Origin: Haloglomus litoreum
GTDB lineage: Archaea > Halobacteriota > Halobacteria > Halobacteriales > Haloarculaceae
Length of the DNA stretch: 64,000 bases
Reading direction: 5' to 3'
NCBI RefSeq assembly: GCF_029338515.1
Contig: NZ_CP119988.1
Location: forward strand, 4,588,001-4,652,000
Positions 1 through 8,140 of the stretch are shown in pieces. Each line of letters begins with the position of its first letter. The first letter of the stretch is position 1. Both the position numbers and the translations under genes were made by a program. A model generated the notes under the pieces. It had not been told where the DNA came from, searched no databases, and worked only from the letters and a program-made list of their open reading frames with translations.

Positions 1-1
1 G

Positions 2-1450
2 CCCCGCGCGGGCGTGACCGTCGAGACGCCGGCGCTGATGCCCGTCGTGAACCCCCATCTGCGGACCGTCTCGCCGGCGCGGATGGAGGAACTCGGCGCG
101 CAGGTGCTCATCACGAACGGCTACATCCTCTACGGGAGCGACGACTACCGCGAGGACGCGCTCGAACGCGGGCTGCACGACCTGTACGACTTCTCGGGCG
201 CCATCGTCACGGACTCGGGGTCGTTCCAGCTCTCGGTGTACGGCGACGACGAGGTCGACATCGACACCCGCGAGATCCTCGAGTTCCAGCGCGACATCGG
301 CTCTGACATCGGGACGCCGGTGGACATCCCCACGCCGCCCGACGCCGCCCGCGAGCGCGCCGAGGACGAACTCGGGACGACCCAGGAGCGCCTCGAACTC
401 GCCGCCGACCTCGACCTGGGCGAGATGCTGCTGAACGCGCCCGTCCAGGGGTCGACGTACGGGGACCTCCGCGAGCGGGCGGGTGCGGACGCCCGCGCGA
501 CGGGGGCCGACGTGTTCCCGGTCGGCGCGGTCGTCCCGCTGCTCAACGACTACCGCTACGCCGAGGCCGTCGAGGTGTCGCTGGCCGCCAAACGGGGGCT
601 CGGCCCGGCCGCGCCGGTCCACCTGTTCGGCGCGGGCCACCCGATGATGTTCGCGCTCGCGGCGGCCGCAGGCTGTGACCTGTTCGACTCGGCCGCGTAC
701 GCGCTGTACGCCCGCGACGACCGCTACCTCACCGTCCGGAGCACGGAGCACCTCGCTGACCTCGAGTACCTCCCCTGCTCGTGTCCGGTCTGCACCGAAC
801 ACGGCGCCGAGGGGCTGCAGGCGCTTCCCGACGCCGAGCGCGAGCGCCTGCTCGCCGAGCACAACCTGCAGGTCTCGTTCGCCGAGATGCGCCGGGTCCG
901 CCAGGCCATCCGCGCGGGCGACCTCCTCGAGCTGGTGGAGGCCCGTGCGCGCTCGCACCCGACCGTGCTGGACGGCTATCGGGCGCTGCTCGACCACGCC
1001 GACGAACTCGAGCGGACGGACGACGCCAGCAAGGAGACCTTCTTCCATCTCTCGACCGAGAGCGCCCGCCGCCCGGAGATCCGGCGCCACCACGACCGGC
1101 TGACGGGCGTCCCCGTCGACGGTGACGAGGTGCTGCTCTCGGAGGGGGGGGCGAACGCCTCCTACGACGAGACCTGGCGCGTCGTCCCGCCGTTCGGCCC
1201 CTTCCCGCGGTCACTCTCGGAGACGTACCCGCTCACCGCGGAGGTGCCCGAGCGGACCGACCGCGCCGCCCGCGCGGCGGCCGCCCGGGGCGTGACCGCG
1301 CTCGTCGAGGCGAACCCCGAGGTCGCGTTCACGCTCGCGCACTGGGAGTGGCCCGACGAGGTGCTGGCCACGCTCCCCGAGCGCCTGACGGTGACGGCGC
1401 TGGGGCCGGACGACGTGGACGAGACGCCGGACGAGACCGCCGAGGAGTGA
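2..1450 (+). CDS. tgtA: archaeosine tRNA-guanine transglycosylase (5' end outside window)
   Basis: Exchanges guanine-15 of tRNA for preQ0, the first step of archaeosine synthesis. The open frame runs in from the left edge (codons before the GTG at 14 read PRAG and match the family), so the true start lies upstream. Visible signatures are the TDSGSFQ active-site segment with the catalytic Asp, the [15 protein letters not shown] segment that carries the second catalytic Asp, and a zinc site CSCPVC followed by a downstream His. About 480 residues are present, close to the catalytic half plus linker of archaeal TgtA. No PUA domain is seen, which fits the split haloarchaeal arrangement where the PUA-containing TgtA2 (ArcS) is a separate gene. 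It converges with the next gene, with 9 nt between the stops. Confidence 0.95.
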   Translation, partial: PRAGVTVETPALMPVVNPHLRTVSPARMEELGAQVLITNGYILYGSDDYREDALERGLHDLYDFSGAIVTDSGSFQLSVYGDDEVDIDTREILEFQRDIGSDIGTPVDIPTPPDAARERAEDELGTTQERLELAADLDLGEMLLNAPVQGSTYGDLRERAGADARATGADVFPVGAVVPLLNDYRYAEAVEVSLAAKRGLGPAAPVHLFGAGHPMMFALAAAAGCDLFDSAAYALYARDDRYLTVRSTEHLADLEYLPCSCPVCTEHGAEGLQALPDAERERLLAEHNLQVSFAEMRRVRQAIRAGDLLELVEARARSHPTVLDGYRALLDHADELERTDDASKETFFHLSTESARRPEIRRHHDRLTGVPVDGDEVLLSEGGANASYDETWRVVPPFGPFPRSLSETYPLTAEVPERTDRAARAAAARGVTALVEANPEVAFTLAHWEWPDEVLATLPERLTVTALGPDDVDETPDETAEE

Positions 1451-1459
1451 CCGCGGGCG

Positions 1460-1870
1460 TCAGTTCAATCCGAGGAGCCGCTTCAGCCACACGAGGAACC
1501 CGCCGGAATCGTCCTGCTGGCTCCGGCGGCGGCTGCGGCGGCCGCGGCTGCCGGCGCCGGTCGTGGATTCGGTCTCGTGGGGCGTTCCGGCCGCCCCCTG
1601 GCCAGCGGCGCCGTTCTCCCCGGCCCGGGCGCTCGACGCCGCGCCGGTCGTGCCGGCAGCCTCGGCATCCGCACTGGCGGTGGCGTCGGTCGAGGCGGCC
1701 GACGGCGGGCCGGAGCCGCTCCACGGCGCCTCCTCGGGCGTGGGGTCGACGTGGTCGAGATCGTCGAACCAGTCCGCACCCTCGGCGTCGAAGTCGGTGG
1801 CCGGGCGGTCGTCCGGGTCGCCGGAGCCGCTCTCGCCCGCGCCGAACCAGTCGGGGTGGTCGGTCGTCAT
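1460..1870 (-). CDS. acidic hypothetical protein, last gene of the cheY-cheC operon
   Basis: 136 residues. The N-terminus is acidic (DHPDWFGAGESGSGDPDD), followed by a long Ala/Ser/Thr/Gly low-complexity middle and a short hydrophobic/basic end (LVWLKRLLGLN). The ATG overlaps the cheC stop by 4 nt (ATGA), so it is translationally coupled to cheC and probably acts with it. I do not recognise a domain. The amphipathic C-terminal segment could be a peptide that docks on a membrane or partner protein. The function is unknown; the operon position is the only clue. Confidence 0.7.
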   Translation of the reverse strand: MTTDHPDWFGAGESGSGDPDDRPATDFDAEGADWFDDLDHVDPTPEEAPWSGSGPPSAASTDATASADAEAAGTTGAASSARAGENGAAGQGAAGTPHETESTTGAGSRGRRSRRRSQQDDSGGFLVWLKRLLGLN

Positions 1871-2556
1871 CGCTGGATGGAGCCGACCTCCAGCTGGCCG
1901 AGGATCTTCAGGAAGGTCCGGGTGTCCGGGAGGACGTACACGGACGCGTCGATGTCGTAGGCCGGGACGTGGAGCTGGCTGGCGATGTAGACGCCGAGGT
2001 CGTCGCCCGCCTCCACAGCCGCGCTGACGATCTCGGCCTCGGTGTGCTGGACCGTCTCCGGGGTGGCGATGTCGATGCGCTCGTCGAACATATTGGCCCA
2101 GCTGTCGACGAAGCCGCTGGCCATGATGGAGCCCAGCTCCTGGATGGTGCTCCAGGCCAGTTCCTCGTCGGCCTGGGCGACAGCCTCGTCGGCGTCCTCG
2201 AGCATGGCCGCGGCGGCGCGGTTGGCGCTGGCGGGGTCGAACAGGACGAGGACGTAGCCGCCGGGCGCGCCCGGGAGCCGGACGCGGACGCCGACGCGGT
2301 CCTCGTCGCTGAACTGCATCGCGGCGTCCTCGGGCGTGACGTAGCCGCTCTTGACCTGTTCGGAGACGACCTCGTCGATGCCGAGCCGGTCGACCCGGTC
2401 GGCGACGCCGTCGGCGCCGACCTCGCCGAGCCGGTTCATCACCGCGAGCTTCTCGATGGGGAGCGTCCAGCTCTCGCGGCTGCCCTCGGTGGGGGGCTGT
2501 ACACGGCCGCGGTGGCGCTCACCCGCTCGTTTGGCCTCCGGGTCGCGGTCGCTCAT
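1867..2556 (-). CDS. cheC: CheC-like chemotaxis protein with degenerate phosphatase motif
   Basis: 229 residues of the CheC/CheX/FliY family, which dephosphorylates CheY-P or acts as an adaptor to the archaellum. The best conserved helix is at about 137-158 (IQELGSIMASGFVDSWANMF). The usual E-x-x-N catalytic pair reads E140-x-x-S143, with Ser replacing the Asn. The first CheC motif near residues 35-50 is also poor (MNRLGEVGADGV). The fold is therefore recognisable but phosphatase activity is doubtful, and an adaptor or CheY-binding role is an inference. It overlaps cheY by 4 nt upstream and the acidic hypothetical by 4 nt downstream. No other che gene is in the window. Confidence 0.8.
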   Translation of the reverse strand: MSDRDPEAKRAGERHRGRVQPPTEGSRESWTLPIEKLAVMNRLGEVGADGVADRVDRLGIDEVVSEQVKSGYVTPEDAAMQFSDEDRVGVRVRLPGAPGGYVLVLFDPASANRAAAAMLEDADEAVAQADEELAWSTIQELGSIMASGFVDSWANMFDERIDIATPETVQHTEAEIVSAAVEAGDDLGVYIASQLHVPAYDIDASVYVLPDTRTFLKILGQLEVGSIQR

Positions 2557-3029
2557 GCGGTCGACCCGGCCCCCGTGTTCGAGTCCGTGTCGGTGTCGCC
2601 CGCCTCCGTCCCCGCGTCGTCGTCCTCGTCGGGGTCGGCGTCGTCACCGACCGACTCGCCGTCGGCGAGCACCTCGCTGATGGCCGTCGCGACCTCCTCG
2701 TCGGTGAACGGTTTCGTCACGTAGCCGTCCGCGCCGGCCTCGCGGGCGAGCTTCATCTTCTTGTGCTGGCCGACGGAGGTGCACATGACGATCTTCGCGT
2801 CCGCGTCCAGTTCCGTGATCGCCGCGGTCGCCTTCACCCCGTTGGCGGTGTCCATCACGATGTCCATCAGCACCAGGTCCACGTCCTCGCGGTGCTCCTG
2901 GTAGTGCTTGACCGCCCACGCCCCGTTGGGCGCCTCCGCGACGACGTGGTACTCGTCGTCACCGAGCGCGCTCTTCAGACGGCTCCGCATGTAGTCGGAG
3001 TCGTCCACGATGAGGATGCCCAGCGACAT
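2553..3029 (-). CDS. cheY: CheY-like response regulator with acidic tail
   Basis: Single receiver domain, about 122 residues, plus a roughly 36-residue Asp/Glu/Thr-rich tail. From the ATG at 3029 the key residues are D9-D10, phospho-acceptor D56 in LVLMDIVM, T84 in MCTS and K106 in VTKPF. The start at 3029 (MSLGILIVDDSD) is chosen over an in-frame codon 7 residues upstream because the receiver begins there and a TATA-like box lies about 31 nt upstream. It is first in the operon with cheC and likely carries the signal from a chemotaxis kinase to the archaellum or to the CheC partner. The acidic tail is unusual for a stand-alone CheY and may only be haloadaptation. Confidence 0.88.
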   Translation of the reverse strand: MSLGILIVDDSDYMRSRLKSALGDDEYHVVAEAPNGAWAVKHYQEHREDVDLVLMDIVMDTANGVKATAAITELDADAKIVMCTSVGQHKKMKLAREAGADGYVTKPFTDEEVATAISEVLADGESVGDDADPDEDDDAGTEAGDTDTDSNTGAGSTA

Positions 3030-3055
3030 CTGTACGCAGCGAAGGGTCACGGCCC

Positions 3056-3064
3056 GGATAAACC
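3056..3064 (-). promoter_or_regulatory. TATA-like box for the cheY operon
   Basis: On the minus strand the sequence reads GGTTTATCC, centred about 31 nt upstream of the ATG at 3029. This gives a near-leaderless transcript. The match is by eye and there is no mapped start site. Confidence 0.45.
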
Positions 3065-3121
3065 TTGCACCTGTCGGCTCGCACGACGGCCCGTTAAGGG
3101 CCCTCGGCCCGAAGGAGGGGC

Positions 3122-3460
3122 GTGGACGTCGACGAACTCGACCGGGCGCTGGCCGACGCCTTCGATGCCGGGGACGGGGAGCGGCGCGCCGTGGCCCGGA
3201 TGGCCTGCGACCTCGCGGCGACCGGCCGCTACAGCACGGTGACCGACCACGCCCTCACCCCCGAGGTGGTCGTAGCGAACCTCGAGGACGCCCCGGACGA
3301 GGGACTCGCCTCGAAGTGGAACTGGTGGCTCGGCGCGCTCGAGGTCGCGTTCGGGCGGCAGGACCCCGAGGGCGGGTTCGCGGAGTTCCAGATCCGGCGC
3401 TACGAGAGCGGGAGCGACGGGGAGGCCAGCAGCTCCAGGGACGGACAGGACACCAACTGA
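3122..3460 (+). CDS. conserved-looking haloarchaeal hypothetical protein
   Basis: 112 residues from a GTG start. Acidic and soluble, with a compact central part (ASKWNWWLGALEVAFG) and a polar Ser/Asp C-terminal tail. There are no cysteines, no signal peptide and no recognised domain. Codon use is typical of neighbours (GC-ending), so it looks like a genuine gene. It is divergent from cheY with about 90 nt between starts. Function unknown. Confidence 0.6.
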   Translation: MDVDELDRALADAFDAGDGERRAVARMACDLAATGRYSTVTDHALTPEVVVANLEDAPDEGLASKWNWWLGALEVAFGRQDPEGGFAEFQIRRYESGSDGEASSSRDGQDTN

Positions 3461-3538
3461 ACGGAGGGCCCCTACCTGTGAACGGGCGTCCCGGGCGCGG
3501 GCCGAAGCCTGAAATGGGGGGGTGCCCTACTTCCGGCA

Positions 3539-3781
3539 ATGCCAACCTTCGAAGTCCAGCTACCGGACGACCTGTACGCGCGGTTCCAGCGGATCGCCGA
3601 GAGCGAGTTCATCTCCGAGGGGGAGGCCTACGAGGAACTCATCGGGATGGGGCTCGACGCGTACAACGTCGAGGAGGACGACGCCGAGGCGGGCCTCGCC
3701 GACGAGTACGCCTCCGAGATGTGGGACACGGCCGAAGACCCCGCGGACATGAGCGACGAGGGCGACGAACACACCTTCTGA
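3539..3781 (+). CDS. small CopG/ribbon-helix-helix-like protein
   Basis: 80 residues. The N-terminus MPTFEVQLPDDLYARFQRIA followed by EGEAYEELIGMGLDAYN has the beta-strand then two-helix pattern of ribbon-helix-helix proteins. The rest is a very acidic tail. It could be a small DNA-binding regulator or an antitoxin-like protein, but no toxin is adjacent. It ends 4 nt before the next ORF, suggesting co-transcription. The family assignment is by pattern only. Confidence 0.6.
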   Translation: MPTFEVQLPDDLYARFQRIAESEFISEGEAYEELIGMGLDAYNVEEDDAEAGLADEYASEMWDTAEDPADMSDEGDEHTF

Positions 3782-3785
3782 AGGG

Positions 3786-4166
3786 ATGGCCGACCCCAGC
3801 CACGACGGCCGGGGCGCCACCGCGGTCACCGACGAGGGGGAGCGGCGCGTCCGCCTGGTGCCCGTGACGGGCGACTGGCCCGCCCAGGTGCGCGAGGCCC
3901 TCGCCGCCACCGACTGGACCGATACACCGGTCGTCGACGTGGTCCACTACGCACCCGCGACCTCGACCGGACTGGAGGGCGGCCACCCGCATATCGAGGT
4001 CCATCGCCACGGCGGCACGCCGCCGCGACCGGCGCGGTACGCGACGCCCGAGCGGGCCTGCCGGGTCGAGCGCGTGACCCGACCACTCGCCGAACGGTTC
4101 GAATTATGTCCATATACCATATACAACCATCCTGAAACGCATATAAATGGACATTATGCAGAATAA
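3786..4166 (+). CDS. hypothetical protein with AT-rich, possibly displaced C-terminus
   Basis: 126 residues. The body is GC-rich and haloarchaeal in style (VRLVPVTGDWPAQVREALAA, then VVDVVHYAPATSTGLEGGHPHIEVHRHGG). The last 20 or so residues (CPYTIYNHPETHINGHYAE) are coded by AT-rich sequence unlike the rest. The original end may have been replaced, with the gene reading into an inserted or intergenic AT-rich patch. No domain is recognised. Confidence 0.5.
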   Translation: MADPSHDGRGATAVTDEGERRVRLVPVTGDWPAQVREALAATDWTDTPVVDVVHYAPATSTGLEGGHPHIEVHRHGGTPPRPARYATPERACRVERVTRPLAERFELCPYTIYNHPETHINGHYAE

Positions 4167-4195
4167 ATATATTATCCCCCCAGTACGAGAATTAG
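4101..4195. other. AT-rich patch with inverted repeat and TATA-like sequences
   Basis: A sharp drop in GC between 4101 and 4195. It holds ATGTCCAT (4106-4113) and its reverse complement ATGGACAT (4147-4154), plus TATA-like runs at 4141-4147 and 4162-4175. It could be an operator/promoter region for spo0M or the edge of an old insertion. The left half is also coding for the tail of the preceding ORF. Confidence 0.5.
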
Positions 4196-4259
4196 ATGGC
4201 CGAGAGAACCACAGCGGGGGCAAAACACTTGCTGGAGGCGGCCGCACGGCCCGGTGCCT

Positions 4260-4985
4260 ATGAAGAAGGTCCTCGCGACAGTCGGTATCGGGAACGCCAC
4301 CGTCGACACCGTGCTCGCCTCGGAGACGGTCCAGCCGGGGGAGACGGTCGACGCCGAGATCAGGGTCGAGGGCGGCAACGCAGAGCAGGAGGTCCGCCAC
4401 ATCGACCTGGAGTTCGAGACGTACTACCACACCGAGGACGGCCGCCGGGAGGGGACCGTCGACACCGCCCGGCTGACGGACGGGTTCACCATCGAACCCG
4501 ACGAGTCCCGGACCATCGACACGCAGGTCGAGATCCCGTGGGGGACGCCGCTGACGATGGGCGGCGTCGACGTGTGGCTGGAGACGGAACTCGACGTGAC
4601 CGGCATCGACCCGGAGGACGAGGACTACCTCGACGTGCGGCCGACGGACCGCCAGCAGGCCGTCTTCGACGCCGCCGAATCGCTGGGGCTCTCGCTCCGG
4701 ACCGCGAAGAACGAGGAGGTCGCGGGCTGGGGGAGCAACCGCTTCGTCCAGGAGTTCGAGTTCACGCCCAGCGGCGGGCCCTTCCGCGGCGACCTCGACG
4801 AGATCGAACTCATCTTCGACCCCGGGCCCGACAGCCTGCGGGTCGCCGTCGAGGTGGACCGCCGGGGTGGCCTCCTCGCGGAGATGACCGACACGGACGA
4901 GCGCACGGACTCGTTCGCCGTCGAGACCGCCGACGCCGGCGCCGTCGAGCGGGACCTCCGGCAGATCATCGAACGGCACACCTGA
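4260..4985 (+). CDS. Spo0M-like (sporulation-control/arrestin-fold) protein
   Basis: 241 residues from ATG 4260 (MKKVLATVGIGNATVDTVL), chosen because homologs begin there. An upstream GTG two codons earlier is possible. The protein has the two-beta-sandwich arrestin-like pattern of Spo0M proteins, with an N-terminal strand set (PGETVDAEIRVEGGNAEQEV) and a conserved middle (IPWGTPLTMGGVDVWLETELDV). It is cytoplasmic and acidic. In Bacillus, Spo0M affects sporulation and cell-envelope/cytoskeleton functions. The archaeal role is unknown and presumably not sporulation. Single gene, converging with the beta-CASP gene. Confidence 0.88.
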   Translation: MKKVLATVGIGNATVDTVLASETVQPGETVDAEIRVEGGNAEQEVRHIDLEFETYYHTEDGRREGTVDTARLTDGFTIEPDESRTIDTQVEIPWGTPLTMGGVDVWLETELDVTGIDPEDEDYLDVRPTDRQQAVFDAAESLGLSLRTAKNEEVAGWGSNRFVQEFEFTPSGGPFRGDLDEIELIFDPGPDSLRVAVEVDRRGGLLAEMTDTDERTDSFAVETADAGAVERDLRQIIERHT

Positions 4986-5033
4986 AGCGCCAGCACGCTC
5001 GCGGGGGCACCCGGCGCCGCCCGCCACGCCGTC

Positions 5034-6326
5034 TCAGACCGTCACCGTCGCTCCCAACTCGGGCGCGCTCGCCTCGTAGCCGTCGGCCCGCAGTTCCTCG
5101 GCGAACGCCCCGCAACGGTCGCCGTGGTTGACGAGGACGGGCACGTCGCGATAGCTGTCGAGGAACGACAGGAGGCCGTCGCGGTCGGCGTGGGCGGAGA
5201 AGTCGTACTGCTCGACCCGCGCCGCGACGGGCATCACGCGCCCGTCGATCTCGGCGCTGCCGGTCTCCAGCAGCTCGCGGCCGGGCGTCCCCTCGACCTG
5301 GTAGCCGGTCATCGTGATCTTGTTCGTCGGGTTGCGCCGGATCTCGGGGATGTAGCTCATCGCGGGGCCGCCCGAGAGCATCCCGCTCGTGGTGACGATG
5401 GCGACGTTCTGGTCGGCGATGCGCTCGCGCTGTCCGTCCCGGCCCGTCACGAACCGGGCGTGCGATTTGGCCCGTCGGAGTGCGTCGGCGTCGCGGACGT
5501 ACGCCGGGTACTGCCGGAGCATCCGGGTCACGTCCTGGCCCATCCCGTCGACGTAGCAGGGGATGTCGTGGGCCTCGCAGACGAGGAGCAGCTCCTGGGT
5601 CCGGCCGATGGCGAACGCCGGGACGACGACCGTTCCCCCCTCGTACAGGGTGGTCCGGACGCTCTCGGCGAACCGTTCCTCGACCGTCTGGCGGGGCTCG
5701 TGCCGGACGTCCGAGTACGTGGACTCGCAGACGACGATGTCGGCCTCGGGGCGCGCGGTCGTCCCCGCGACGAGGCGCTGTCCACGGATCGACTCCCCGT
5801 GGCGATCCGTGCGGCTCGCGGGAGCGTCGCTCCCGCGCTGGCTGGTGGTGTGGAAGTCGCCGGTGTAGAGGAGCCGGGTGTCGCCGTCGTCCACGAGGAC
5901 GTGCGCGCTCCCGGGGATATGCCCGGCGTCGAAGAACGTGACCTCGTAGCCGGCGGCCGCGAACGGCTCGCCGTAGCCGTGGGGGTGGTCGACCTCGCCC
6001 ACGCGCTTGAGGTCGGTCTCCGTGAACGGGCACCGATGGCTGTTGCCGTGCAGTTTCAGCGTGTCCCGCGCGAGCGTCAGCGCCAGTTCCCGGGTCGGCG
6101 GTGTCCAGTGGACCCCGGGGCGGTCGCGGCCCGAGAGGAGGGCGGGGACCGCGCCCGCGTGGTCGAGGTGGCCGTGCGAGACGACGACGGCCTCCGGGTC
6201 GACCGACCCGACGGGGTAGGCGGGCGGCGTGCCCGTCTTCATCCCGTAGTCCAGCAGGAGGCGGTCGTCGACGAGGACGGCGCTCCGGCCGACCTCGCCG
6301 GCACCCCCGAGGAACTGGAGTTCCAT
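5034..6326 (-). CDS. beta-CASP metallo-beta-lactamase nuclease with in-frame insertion
   Basis: 430 residues of the MBL/beta-CASP RNase family (CPSF/aCPSF2/RNase J-like; RNA 3'-end processing or decay). Seen: HGHLDH at 51-56 (zinc ligands), DAGHIPGSAH near 133-142, TGDFH at 155-159, the beta-CASP segment VPAFAIGRTQE, SGMLSGGP, and the C-terminal FSAHAD and VNHGD motifs. No KH domain is present, so it resembles the short aCPSF2 type. Residues about 165-184 (GSDAPASRTDRHGESIRGQR) break the otherwise continuous family segment between FHTTSQR and LVAGTTARPEADI. They are coded by a palindromic insertion (see repeat feature). It probably sits on a surface loop, so activity may be kept. Confidence 0.9.
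   Translation of the reverse strand: MELQFLGGAGEVGRSAVLVDDRLLLDYGMKTGTPPAYPVGSVDPEAVVVSHGHLDHAGAVPALLSGRDRPGVHWTPPTRELALTLARDTLKLHGNSHRCPFTETDLKRVGEVDHPHGYGEPFAAAGYEVTFFDAGHIPGSAHVLVDDGDTRLLYTGDFHTTSQRGSDAPASRTDRHGESIRGQRLVAGTTARPEADIVVCESTYSDVRHEPRQTVEERFAESVRTTLYEGGTVVVPAFAIGRTQELLLVCEAHDIPCYVDGMGQDVTRMLRQYPAYVRDADALRRAKSHARFVTGRDGQRERIADQNVAIVTTSGMLSGGPAMSYIPEIRRNPTNKITMTGYQVEGTPGRELLETGSAEIDGRVMPVAARVEQYDFSAHADRDGLLSFLDSYRDVPVLVNHGDRCGAFAEELRADGYEASAPELGATVTV
5775..5840. repeat. 54-bp palindromic insertion with 6-bp target duplication inside the beta-CASP gene
   Basis: GCGCTG occurs at 5775-5780 and 5835-5840, exactly 60 nt apart, flanking a 54-nt block (5781-5834). The block and its edge form two 9-bp hairpins. 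CACGGATCG (5783-5791) pairs with CGATCCGTG (5803-5811), and CGCGGGAGC (5817-5825) pairs with GCTCCCGCG (5829-5837). The 60-nt total gain keeps frame and adds 20 residues. This resembles protein-coding palindromic elements known from other microbes, but I know of no named haloarchaeal element with this sequence. It could instead be a local duplication. Confidence 0.65.
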
Positions 6327-6395
6327 ACGCGCCCGTAACGGCGGCCAGCGTTTCCGTCCGTCGGTCCGGGCGTTCGGTCGACAGAGGGACGGGCG

Positions 6396-6707
6396 TCAGT
6401 CGTAGGGCCAGTTCGGGTCGCGCTCGGCGCTCGCCGGCTCCCGCGTCTTCGCGGCGGCCTCCGGCGTGCAGGCGCCGTACTGCGCGAAGTTCTCGCGGGC
6501 ACGGCGGAGCGAGACGTGGTTGTAGTCCCCCTCGTGGTCCGGGTGGTGGAACCCAACGAGGTCGTCCAGCCAGCCACAGACCGCACAGACCTCGTACGAC
6601 CCGGGCGTGTCGGGTGCGAGCGTCCGGTAGCCACAGCACGGGCAGAACCCCCGTTCGCGCGACACCGGGCTGTCGGTGCGGGTGCGGCGCGGGTCCCCGG
6701 TCGACAT
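6396..6707 (-). CDS. CPCC-type cysteine-rich zinc protein
   Basis: 103 residues from the ATG at 6707 (MSTGDPRRTRTD). The core reads GFCPCCGYRTLAP then YEVCAVCGW, giving four cysteines in two CxxC pairs, followed by DHEGDYNHVSLRRARENFAQYGAC. This matches the small CPCC cysteine-rich family (about 80 residues), which is widespread and of unknown biochemical role, likely zinc-binding. It starts 51 nt beyond the 3' part of the intergenic space and is probably monocistronic. Confidence 0.8.
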   Translation of the reverse strand: MSTGDPRRTRTDSPVSRERGFCPCCGYRTLAPDTPGSYEVCAVCGWLDDLVGFHHPDHEGDYNHVSLRRARENFAQYGACTPEAAAKTREPASAERDPNWPYD

Positions 6708-6825
6708 ACGCCCTCCTTGGGGCCGCACCGACAAAAACCGTCCCCGGACGCCCGGCCCGGCGGTCGGTCGGAACGGCCCGTGCCCCGCCGCACGGCTTTT
6801 GCCGTATCACGAGCAACGACAACAC

Positions 6826-7290
6826 ATGTCACGTACGGATGGCGAGCCGACGGACGGCGGTGACGGGCTCACCGAGCCCGAGCGCGCGGCACTGCACGAC
6901 CTCGAACTCGGGCTGGAGCACGTCCGCCGCGGGTACGGCGCGCTGGTGACGTTCCACCACCAGATCGGGCGAGGGATGGACCGCTTCGACGACGCGCGGG
7001 CACGGCTCCGCGAGGCCGGCCACGACGACCTCGCCGACCGCCTCCGGGACGAGGTGCTCCCGGCAGGTGCCGTCGGCGACCGGTGGTCGTACGAACTGGT
7101 CGCCGACTTCCGGCGGGAGTTCCTCGCCGACGTGACCGCGATGGAGGCCGACGCCCGCGAGGCGCTCGCCGAGGGCGGACATCACCTCACGGAGCGGCGC
7201 CAGCAGGCACGCTGGCGCGACCGGGCCGAGGGCGAGGCGTGGCGGGTCGACGGGGAGAAGGGGGCGGAGCGCCGGGGGACGGAGGACTGA
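6826..7290 (+). CDS. helical hypothetical protein
   Basis: 154 residues from ATG 6826. Mostly charged helices (ERAALHDLELGLEHVRRGYGALVTFHHQIGRGMDRF) with no cysteine, signal or TM segment. The pattern suggests a four-helix or coiled-coil bundle. An earlier in-frame start exists, but sequence before 6826 is proline/arginine-rich non-coding type. No family recognised; function unknown. Confidence 0.65.
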   Translation: MSRTDGEPTDGGDGLTEPERAALHDLELGLEHVRRGYGALVTFHHQIGRGMDRFDDARARLREAGHDDLADRLRDEVLPAGAVGDRWSYELVADFRREFLADVTAMEADAREALAEGGHHLTERRQQARWRDRAEGEAWRVDGEKGAERRGTED

Positions 7291-7299
7291 CCGCGGATG

Positions 7300-7602
7300 T
7301 CAGGCCGCGTCGGCGCCGTCGTCGGCCAGCGCGGCCTCGACCTTGTCCGCGTGTTTCTCGAGGTCGGCCGCGATGGACCGGGCCTGCTCGGGCGTGAGCG
7401 TCACCGTCTCTGCGTGGGCCGGCAGTTCCGTCAGCTGCGTGTTGTCCAGTTCGAGCTGCAGGGAGACGTGGTCGGGGTTCTTCCTCGGCGAGGTGACGTT
7501 CAGCGTCGCGAACGCCTCCTCCTCGAAGTCGTGCCCCTCGGCGACGGCGTCCACCAGGTCCAGCGTGGTGTACGCGTTCACCGTCATCAGTCGGTCGACC
7601 AT
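7300..7602 (-). CDS. conserved haloarchaeal protein (DUF6360-like)
   Basis: 100 residues from ATG 7602 (MVDRLMTVNAYTTLDLVDAVAEG). I recognise the start pattern as that of a small conserved haloarchaeal family (I believe DUF6360). Soluble, alpha/beta, with no motif suggesting an enzyme. The C-terminal half (TVTLTPEQARSIAADLEKHADKVEAAL) is helical. The frame stays open far upstream, but that sequence is antisense to the UspA gene and is not coding. Function unknown. Confidence 0.7.
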   Translation of the reverse strand: MVDRLMTVNAYTTLDLVDAVAEGHDFEEEAFATLNVTSPRKNPDHVSLQLELDNTQLTELPAHAETVTLTPEQARSIAADLEKHADKVEAALADDGADAA

Positions 7603-7678
7603 ACCGGCAGGAGGTGGCGGGCGGGCGTAAGCGTGGCGTCCGGCGACCGGCCCGGGGCGGGACCGGCGGACGGGTGGA

Positions 7679-8140
7679 TCAGGCGCCGACCGCGGGGTCG
7701 CCGTCGGCGGGGGTCGGGGTCCCCCGGACGGTGAGGACGGGGCACTCGCAGGTCCGGACGACGGCCTCGGCGACACTCCCGAGGAGGAAACCGCCCTCGC
7801 CGCCGCGGCCGCGGGTCCCCAGCGCGACGGTGTCGGCGTCCACCTCCTCGGCGTAGTCGACGATGGTGTCCGCCGGGCGCCCCTCGCGGACGACCGTCGA
7901 CACCTCGGTCCCGGAGGCGGCCTGCTCGGCGACCGCCTCGGTGGCCGCCGCGGCGCGCTCCTCGAGCGCCTCGCGCGCCGTCTCGGCCTCCTCGCCCGGC
8001 ACCTCGTCGATGCGCCCGGGGTCGACGACCGACACCGCGTGGACGGTCGCATCGAACCGCGCCGCCAGGTCGAGCGCCGTCGCGACGGCACGTTCGCCAC
8101 TCTCGGAGCCGTCGGTCGCGACGACCAGCAGGTCGAACAT
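7679..8140 (-). CDS. universal stress protein (UspA family)
   Basis: 153 residues, single Usp domain. N-terminal strand MFDLLVVATDGSESGERAV with the Asp that contacts adenine, and a C-terminal ATP-binding loop GTRGRGGEGGFLLGSVAEAVV fitting G-x2-G-x9-G-(S). It is therefore predicted to bind ATP. Cytosolic stress protein; partner unknown. Likely monocistronic, facing away from the lipoprotein gene at 8305. Confidence 0.9.
   Translation of the reverse strand: MFDLLVVATDGSESGERAVATALDLAARFDATVHAVSVVDPGRIDEVPGEEAETAREALEERAAAATEAVAEQAASGTEVSTVVREGRPADTIVDYAEEVDADTVALGTRGRGGEGGFLLGSVAEAVVRTCECPVLTVRGTPTPADGDPAVGA

Noticed and set aside
4196-4260. Alternative start ATG 4196, 28 nt after a TATA-like box, upstream of spo0M
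   Set aside because: It is out of frame with Spo0M and its protein (Arg-rich) has no family features; a closer TATA-like AAAACAC fits the 4260 start.
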